Shown piece after piece: positions 58,289 through 64,000 of a stretch of 64,000 nt of DNA; position 1 is the first letter of the stretch; the number at the start of each line of letters is the position of its first letter. The notes beneath the pieces were generated by a model, which was not told the origin of the DNA, searched no databases, and worked only from the letters and a program-made list of their open reading frames with translations. The stretch is from Saksenaea vasiformis B4078 (taxonomy: Eukaryota; Mucoromycota; Mucoromycetes; Mucorales; Saksenaeaceae). The DNA is taken from the NCBI GenBank assembly GCA_000697055.1, contig JNDT01001937.1, forward strand, positions 186,001-250,000. Direction: 5' to 3'. A program made the position numbers and the translations under genes.

Positions 58289-59707
58289 ATGGTCGAGAAT
58301 GGGAGCGACAACCAGGCGGAAGCACCTTTCCAAATAGTTGTTGTAGATATAAAGAAGACAAATGTAACCAGGAAGATAGAATGCACGACTATTCTTACAA
58401 GCGAGAAATATTGTGCCATCTCATATCGTTGGGGAGAATTACCTGAATGGAGGGTCAAAACCCCTACATATACGGCGTACGTTCATTCGTTCTCTAAGAG
58501 CAACCTTAAGAAGCTGTGCCTGTATTGCGAAAAATATGCAAACTACCTGTGGATAGATGCGATAAGCCTCAACCAAACTAACGAAAAGGAACGGAAGGAC
58601 ATGGTACTAAAGATGGACCAGGTTTACAAGTCTGCATTCAAAATTATTGGCGTGCCTGACTTATGCTATTGCGCTCTAAATCCAAGGGTGGAAGGTGTTT
58701 CAGAGCTTGACTTACGAAATGCCGTCATGGAGCTGTGGAGGATGGAAAACGAAATGGCAAGGGAACAGCCTGCAAAGCGATCGATGAAAAAGGAAACACG
58801 GACTGATCTAACCCCGGCCGCGTCGCTACTTTGCGAGTTGATTATAGAATGGTGTCAGCGCGCTTGGGTTATTTCTGAACGTTTCATTGGCAACGAGGAC
58901 AAGAAACTCGAGACAATTCTGATACGGGCCAAACTCGAAATCAATTGGAGATGGCAGCATATCATACGAATTAGTGAATGGGACCATATCAACGATACAC
59001 ATGACGCACTGAGATGCATGATCAATTCGAAAGCAACAAGAATAATCGACAGACTGTTCGCCATACTGCCTTTTTCTCGTTTCAATATAGCGAGGAAATC
59101 AGTAAAGAGCGAAAATATTCAGACAATGTTTGATCTCAAAGTATTTTTGCTTGCAAACTTGGACACCAAAGGGCAAATTATTCTCTTGTTCGACCAGATG
59201 CCTGACGAAGAGTACGTCTATAGAGACACGTTACCAAGTTTCATCAATGAAAAAGATTATGTGGATATCAGAAAGTTCAAGGAAGTTACTGAAGTTCTTT
59301 GCGATATCAAGGTGCCAGGGAAGGAGACTGCCAAGAAGGACGCCGAAGACGTCGAAATGCTGTCTGTGTCAAACCCTGCAACCGAGAAGCATGACGAAAG
59401 TCCGCCCCAATTGAAGGAGGAGACCAACAACCTGTCCCTCTTGATCCATGCGCGATATAGAAGCGTGTCAAAACAATATACAGTTACGTTGAAAGAGCTG
59501 CTGGAGGAAAAGTGTGGAAAAGTTGATGACGACCAAATTGAATCCGTGGAAATAGCACTATGTAGGGTAGAAAGTAGTACACATGATCAACCTTACCTAC
59601 TACTTACTTGTATTGGCGTGGGTAACGCCTGGATAGCTGCAAGGTCAAAGTTTGCACCTGTCTTGGATGATTTCAGTACAGAAAAGAGAGAATTCAATAT
59701 ATATTAG
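58289..59707 (+). CDS. HET-domain protein, copy 3 (intact)
   Basis: Intronless, 472 aa. The HET domain at about 40-128 has all hallmark blocks: EKYCAISYRWGELPEW (AISYRWGE at 43-50), YLWIDAISLNQ (87-96), MVLKMDQVYKSAFKIIGVPD. The C-terminal region is shared with copies 1 and 2: TPAASLLCELIIEWCQRAWV, IDRLFAILPFSRF, FDLKVFLLANLD, VEIALCRVESS. A low-complexity charged insertion (about 345-390, EKHDESPPQLKEE) is absent from the other copies. It ends TEKREFNIY. Mucoralean HET proteins share this wording (SYRWGE, LWIDAI, VPDL). By family it is a candidate cell-death/allorecognition effector. It converges with the four-helix-bundle gene, with 152 bp between stops, so antisense overlap of the 3' ends is likely. 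Confidence 0.88.
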   Translation: MVENGSDNQAEAPFQIVVVDIKKTNVTRKIECTTILTSEKYCAISYRWGELPEWRVKTPTYTAYVHSFSKSNLKKLCLYCEKYANYLWIDAISLNQTNEKERKDMVLKMDQVYKSAFKIIGVPDLCYCALNPRVEGVSELDLRNAVMELWRMENEMAREQPAKRSMKKETRTDLTPAASLLCELIIEWCQRAWVISERFIGNEDKKLETILIRAKLEINWRWQHIIRISEWDHINDTHDALRCMINSKATRIIDRLFAILPFSRFNIARKSVKSENIQTMFDLKVFLLANLDTKGQIILLFDQMPDEEYVYRDTLPSFINEKDYVDIRKFKEVTEVLCDIKVPGKETAKKDAEDVEMLSVSNPATEKHDESPPQLKEETNNLSLLIHARYRSVSKQYTVTLKELLEEKCGKVDDDQIESVEIALCRVESSTHDQPYLLLTCIGVGNAWIAARSKFAPVLDDFSTEKREFNIY

Positions 59708-59859
59708 TGTACGTGCTTCAACTGATAGACATTTTATCGTATTCAACCGAGGGTTATTTGGTATTAGAATGCTAGCTCACTCAAGTAAAGAACATAGTAT
59801 CAATATGATAATTTCTATTTTAAGAACTCTGCTAATGGGTTCTTTTATTGTAGACGCGC

Positions 59860-61053
59860 TTACAAAAATTCTTGCAAGAATTTGTACACCTTTGGCTCTT
59901 TGTGATACCATTGAGATGCATCTTCTCCCATGACAATGTGATAATTTGCAGAATCGAGAGGAAGAATATATCGGATGAAGTCCTTTATACGGCCTTTTCC
60001 AGGGAAATCGACGTCCATGAATATATCGCGGGATACCTGACCGACACGCCAAAGAACCATGTAGCGTTGATAGAAGAACGCGATCCTTCGCCGTGCTATA
60101 TCGAGTTCATTACAGGTATCGATTTCTTTTTGATCCATCTCGGCCGCCTGCTGTTTGTCTCGGGAGCGTTTGACAACTTCACCCCAATGGTTCGCTCGGC
60201 TCTGAATTCCTTCTCTATCACCCCGATCGATGCCTGCATACCAGTTATGCATCATAATCAAGCATTTTCTCATTTCATCAGATGAATAATCTTGTACGAG
60301 GTCCATAACAATCTCTGTGATACGTATTCTTCCTTCTTCGGATACTTGCGAGCTGATTTGCGGCAATGGAGGAAGCTTCTCCACGTCGACCGGAAACCCG
60401 TACTCTCTGTTAAGCTCGATGAAGCCATAGATATTCATGTGTTCCTCTCTTGTACACACGATTCGGCGGATGCTTTCCGCGGTTTTACTGTCCCATTCTC
60501 CGAAAAATTTTTGATATCTTCGTGAGAACGCGTCCCAACCATCCTGGACTTCAATGTTTTCGCCGAAATGATCACACCAGAATCGATAGCTTGGCTCACA
60601 CATCTCCTTTTGGAACCACGCGGGATTGGGCTTACCTAAGGTCCCCTTCAAGTTTAACGTCTTTACCATCCGGTCCATCGTTCCCTCGATGGCTTTTGAC
60701 TTAGAAACGAATGCTTCACGGTATTGAGTTGCCAAATATACGCGCTTTGTCTTCCACATAAGATGCCCCCATAGGTTTCGCTCTTTCTTGTCCCTTCGCA
60801 CGAACGCCTCCACTTCTGTCTTAGCACTGCAAAGGATACCATGCATATCTTGCAGTATCATATATTCTACAGACGACTCGCCTAAACTGGACTTTTCAAG
60901 ATGAGGTATAATGCTTGTCATGATGATGTCGCAATGCCGTTTGAGCGCCATTCCTTCGACAATGACATGATTCCAGTCTTCGATTGTTTTATGCAATTCT
61001 CTAGCCAGAGCTCTGACTAGTGCCACTGCGTTGCCGACGGTTATCTCCTCCAT
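59860..61053 (-). CDS. Four-helix-bundle plus EF-hand-like protein (MLKL/Cbl N-terminal-like)
   Basis: Intronless, 397 aa, no signal peptide. Residues 1-135 are an amphipathic helical bundle (AVALVRALARELHKTIEDWN, KRHCDIIMTSIIPHLEKS, LCSAKTEVEAFVRRDKKERN, YLATQYREAFVSKSKAIEGT) whose layout resembles the MLKL N-terminal four-helix bundle and the Cbl-N bundle. Residues about 153-222 (EPSYRFWCDHFGENIEV, GWDAFSRRYQKFFG, MNIYGFIELNREYG) follow the Cbl EF-hand-like pattern F-W-x3-FG...W-x-x-F...F-x-x-F. Residues 236-397 are a third helical region (ELDIARRRIAFFYQRYMVLW, IKDFIRYILPLD) that I cannot name. There is no SH2, RING or kinase part, so it is neither a Cbl ligase nor MLKL itself. Four-helix bundles of this class attack membranes in animal, plant and fungal cell death. 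The neighbouring HET genes make a death or signalling role attractive, but it is inferred. Confidence 0.6.
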   Translation of the reverse strand: MEEITVGNAVALVRALARELHKTIEDWNHVIVEGMALKRHCDIIMTSIIPHLEKSSLGESSVEYMILQDMHGILCSAKTEVEAFVRRDKKERNLWGHLMWKTKRVYLATQYREAFVSKSKAIEGTMDRMVKTLNLKGTLGKPNPAWFQKEMCEPSYRFWCDHFGENIEVQDGWDAFSRRYQKFFGEWDSKTAESIRRIVCTREEHMNIYGFIELNREYGFPVDVEKLPPLPQISSQVSEEGRIRITEIVMDLVQDYSSDEMRKCLIMMHNWYAGIDRGDREGIQSRANHWGEVVKRSRDKQQAAEMDQKEIDTCNELDIARRRIAFFYQRYMVLWRVGQVSRDIFMDVDFPGKGRIKDFIRYILPLDSANYHIVMGEDASQWYHKEPKVYKFLQEFL

Positions 61054-61505
61054 GTCGTTGAGAGTTGAGTGGTGTCAGTCGCACCCTTTTTGTTGTTTTA
61101 TAGCGGACAACAACGTATGTTGCTAGCTCTTCACATTTGGGGTACAGAGCTCATTTAAGTTCACGTAAAATTAAACGAGCGTCGCGTAAAAGCAAATAGA
61201 GAAGGAAAAAGCTGTGGTACAAGGATATGTACCAATGGCCTGAGGAGCTTCTTCGAATTCTAGAAAAAGGTTATCCATTTTGGTTACATGAAACCATCAA
61301 GATTGTATATCCAGTATCAAGAAGCAACGTTGCCTGACGGAACGAGATAAACGCTACTGCCCCTTGATGTCACCATAGTGCTTAAAGTGAGGCTTCGCCC
61401 TTAAATGTCAAACAATCAGGCTCATGCCACCTGCGAAGTCACTCGCGACGCTGGGTTACTAGCGCGTCGAAACGCGTAACCTGAAACCATACGCGTTGTT
61501 CCGCG
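61054..61505. promoter_or_regulatory. Divergent promoter region, four-helix-bundle gene / FANCI
   Basis: 452 bp lie between two divergently read starts. The right end holds ACGCGT at 61472-61477 and again at 61491-61496, plus GCGCGTC at 61462, within 45 bp of the FANCI start. These are MCB-like (MluI box) sites, which in yeasts mark G1/S-induced DNA-repair and replication genes. Confidence 0.45.
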
Positions 61506-64000
61506 ATGCATACCGAGATCCTTAAATTAACAAAACAACGCGATCACAGCAAGCTCATTACCTTCCTTGGCGAACGAACGCTCGATGAGGTTTGTTAAAC
61601 CTGTGCTCGTCTCCTTTTTTCTTAAGACTGTGTCAGATCTCGGACACGATCGATACCAGCCTCAATGCTAATGGCTTCAGTGATGATGGCGATCCTCTGC
61701 TTCTTGTGAGAGGCATTCTAGTAGGTAAGCGGTCAAATTACTCTATACCTGTACCAGTTTTCCAATAAACGTTCTTCGTTAGGCTCTCCCCCAAACGGGA
61801 TCGATGCATGTATCCAGCGGAGAGTCATTGTGTTTGAACGTGTGATACATTGGTACGTATACTCATACGGATAAACGTAAAGACCTACTCATACGGCCTG
61901 CAGGCTTGCGTCTGATACGAACGCCAATTCAAAAACTGCTGCAAATTTTATTACTTTGCTTTTGCCGGAGGTACATCGTACCAGGGACAAATGACAAACC
62001 CTTTTAACTATCAAACGACAGATCGAAGCACTTCCACAGGATAGGATCTACGAGATAGGGCTACAACTTGTGGAGGTTATTCAGGAATGCAGACCAGTTC
62101 AGCCAACCCTATTCGAACTGCTACCAAAGATATGGAATACCTTGTCTGTGGTTGATGCCAAGGATAAAATCCTTGATATCCATGAAAAGATACTACATTC
62201 AAAATGGTATCCAACACTAGCCGTCAGCCTTGCATCGGCTTTCAATGAAATAGAACTTACTACAAGACAGATGGAATCCGTTGTCAAGCGTATGCTGAGG
62301 TTTGGATCAGTCACGGACATGCCATTCTCGCTCTTTGACTGACATTATCCTAGACAACTTGATGAGCTGGATTTTGAGGAGATTCCACCATATGTATATC
62401 AATTACTTCTACTCTCTCGCAAGGTACACAACAATCACATCCCTGTTTTCAACTTGTCTTATTCGATACATGTAGGGCTACAAACAACAGATACTCGCTG
62501 GTATCTGCGATCATTTCAATAGCTTGAAAAAGTCTGCCACCGAAAATGTGTCTTCAAGGTATATTCTATCAGTCTTCGACGGTAAGTTATGTTAACATGC
62601 TAATGAACAGAAACCGAATGGAAGGGACGGTCATGATTCACCTATTGTTCTCCATCAAACAGGATCAAGTAAGATAAAGATTACGGCTCATAATCATAGT
62701 GACACTGCTATAGGATCTAGGAAGTGAATTTTTAAAATACATGCGATCTGACAAGGCACATCTTTTCAAGACATTCAACATGGCCTGCCTTTTGTCTGCA
62801 GCTCGTATTCATCGGTTAGAGGATAGTGTATGCTATTATCTTGATTATAATGAAGGGATTACTAAAATATTTTCTTCAGATATTCGATCTGCTAAAACGA
62901 TCCATTATATCCATTTACAAGGATACGGACAGATTGAGAAAATGTGTATGGATTGCAGGTATGAAAATCCAGAAGGTTCCCAACAGTCTCTGATGCTCCA
63001 ATGTACAGAGTTCTCGAATACAGATCATGAGCTTGTGCAACGAGTCCTGTTGGATATTGCCGAGAAATCGGCCTCTGGATGGGATCAAGTTATTCAGAGC
63101 CTTACCCAGTTGGCTATGATTTTAGTCGATACCGCGACCAGTCAGGGCAGCGCATTTAAAACATCAAGTGCGTTGAAACTAAGGAAATTGAAGATTTACT
63201 AATGATTGCATATTCATGATGGTTCTAGACACTGTAACCAGCAGAAGTTCCAGCCAAAGATCAGGCCCACTGGACAAAGTCGCAGCGCTTGGAGTTCATG
63301 TCTTGTTAAGGATGTTCAAGGTATTGCAGCATTTCAATGGTACTCTTTGCTGACTTTATCGTAGCTGCATGATAACGTTCGTTCCGAAATTCTGGAGCAA
63401 ATAATGTCTCGCATTGTGTCGCGCTCGAGTAGCGCTATGAGTTTCTTGGAATTATTACACGATATCATCAAAGAATCCCCACATGCTTTCGAAGACTATG
63501 TGAGCAACGTAAGTGTCTTGTGAATCGATGGATTAATAGATTTTGACTTGCAGTTGTTACCATAGCTTAAGAACATGTTAGACTGTCTACTATTTTTACC
63601 ATATTCTACGGCTGAACGGCTCCTTGAGGCAATACAGCCCATTGCCAATATGAACGAAGAGTTCCGTGATGGATTAATGCTTGTCTTACGAAAAAGCATG
63701 TTTGCCAAGTAATGTTTTCTAATAGAAAGCGATTTGCCGGCTAACATACGAGTGCTGTAGAGATCTAGATGGACGAAAGATATCTGTGAATGGATTCATC
63801 TGCCTTTTACGCAATCAAGCCATAACAGCAGAACAAGGCAAAGGAAGAAACTCGATGAAGTCTGAAGTAGTGGCATTTGAAATCCTTGGTACTTCAGATG
63901 TGAATTACTCTATTCAAACTTATGCTGTTGTTATCTGTTAGGTATCCTGAGGAGATGTTTTAATCAGCAATCCGAGATTCGTGCTGATGCATATAACGGA
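61506..64000 (+). CDS. fanci: FANCI, Fanconi anaemia ID-complex subunit (3' part beyond window)
   Basis: FANCI pairs with FANCD2 as a DNA clamp for interstrand-crosslink repair and stalled-fork protection. Exon 1 (61506-61589, MHTEILKLTKQRDHSKLITF) splices cleanly to ISDTIDTSLNANGF and then GDPLLLVRGILVGSPPNGID. Later exons carry the family hallmarks in order: DELDFEEIPPYVYQLLLLSR, GTVMIHLLFSIKQDQDLGSE, NMACLLSAARIHRLEDSVCY, SGWDQVIQSLTQLAMILVD, LGVHVLLRMFK, FLELLHDIIKE, RDGLMLVLRKSMFA and DLDGRKISVNGFICLLRNQA, then GILRRCFNQQSEIRAD at the edge. Alignment to the animal order suggests roughly the N-terminal half to two thirds is present. At least ten short introns. The monoubiquitination site and C-terminus could not be assessed. 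Most Dikarya lack FANCI, so its presence supports an early-diverging fungus. Confidence 0.92.

Overview
The window looks like nuclear DNA of an early-diverging fungus, most likely Mucoromycota and probably Mucorales. Genes carry many short introns (about 43-115 nt, GT-AG, with one GC-AG). The gene set includes a CotH-family protein, a mucoralean-type Fanzor/TnpB-like gene, HET-domain proteins of the mucoralean kind, and FANCI and KXD1, which most Dikarya yeasts lack. No rRNA, tRNA or CRISPR array was recognised. All family calls come from reading motifs; no database search was run.

Layout. 1-5.85 kb: two tandem SAM-dependent methyltransferase genes (the first cut by the window edge), separated by a decayed 3' fragment of the PTAR1-like prenyltransferase-alpha gene whose intact copy lies at 4.6-5.85 kb. 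A GC-rich island and a decayed minisatellite lie between. 6.2-9 kb: SWI3/RSC8-type chromatin remodeller subunit, divergent from PTAR1. 10.4-12.1 kb: kelch-repeat membrane protein. 13.3-18 kb: cohesin SMC1. 18-21.9 kb: no confident gene. 21.9-25 kb: tRNA m5C methyltransferase TRM4/NSUN2. 25.4-26.7 kb: FHA-RING ubiquitin ligase of the Dma type. 28.5-30.3 kb: AP-1 clathrin adaptor mu subunit. 31.75-35.7 kb: damaged Fanzor-like gene. 37.5-38.7 kb: Ppn2-type polyphosphatase. 39.6-41.6 kb: secreted CotH protein. 41.9-42.4 kb: small KXD1 gene in three exons. 47.2-48.9 kb: F-box/LRR protein. 48.9-54.4 kb: gene-poor. 54.4-59.7 kb: three tandem HET-domain paralogues, the middle one dead. 59.9-61.05 kb: a convergent gene for a four-helix-bundle plus EF-hand-like protein resembling the MLKL/Cbl N-terminal region. 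61.5-64 kb: FANCI, running off the right edge.

Best candidate for an undescribed system: the 54.4-61.05 kb cluster. HET domains are cell-death/allorecognition modules in fungi, and four-helix bundles of the MLKL/HeLo type are membrane-acting death effectors. Intact, degenerate and dead HET paralogues next to such a gene look like a fast-evolving non-self-recognition locus. This is inference. The second candidate is the Fanzor-like gene, whose RuvC half keeps clean introns while its catalytic positions have changed.

Housekeeping genes are mixed without operon logic. Two genome-maintenance genes, SMC1 and FANCI, have ACGCGT (MCB-like) sites just upstream of their starts.
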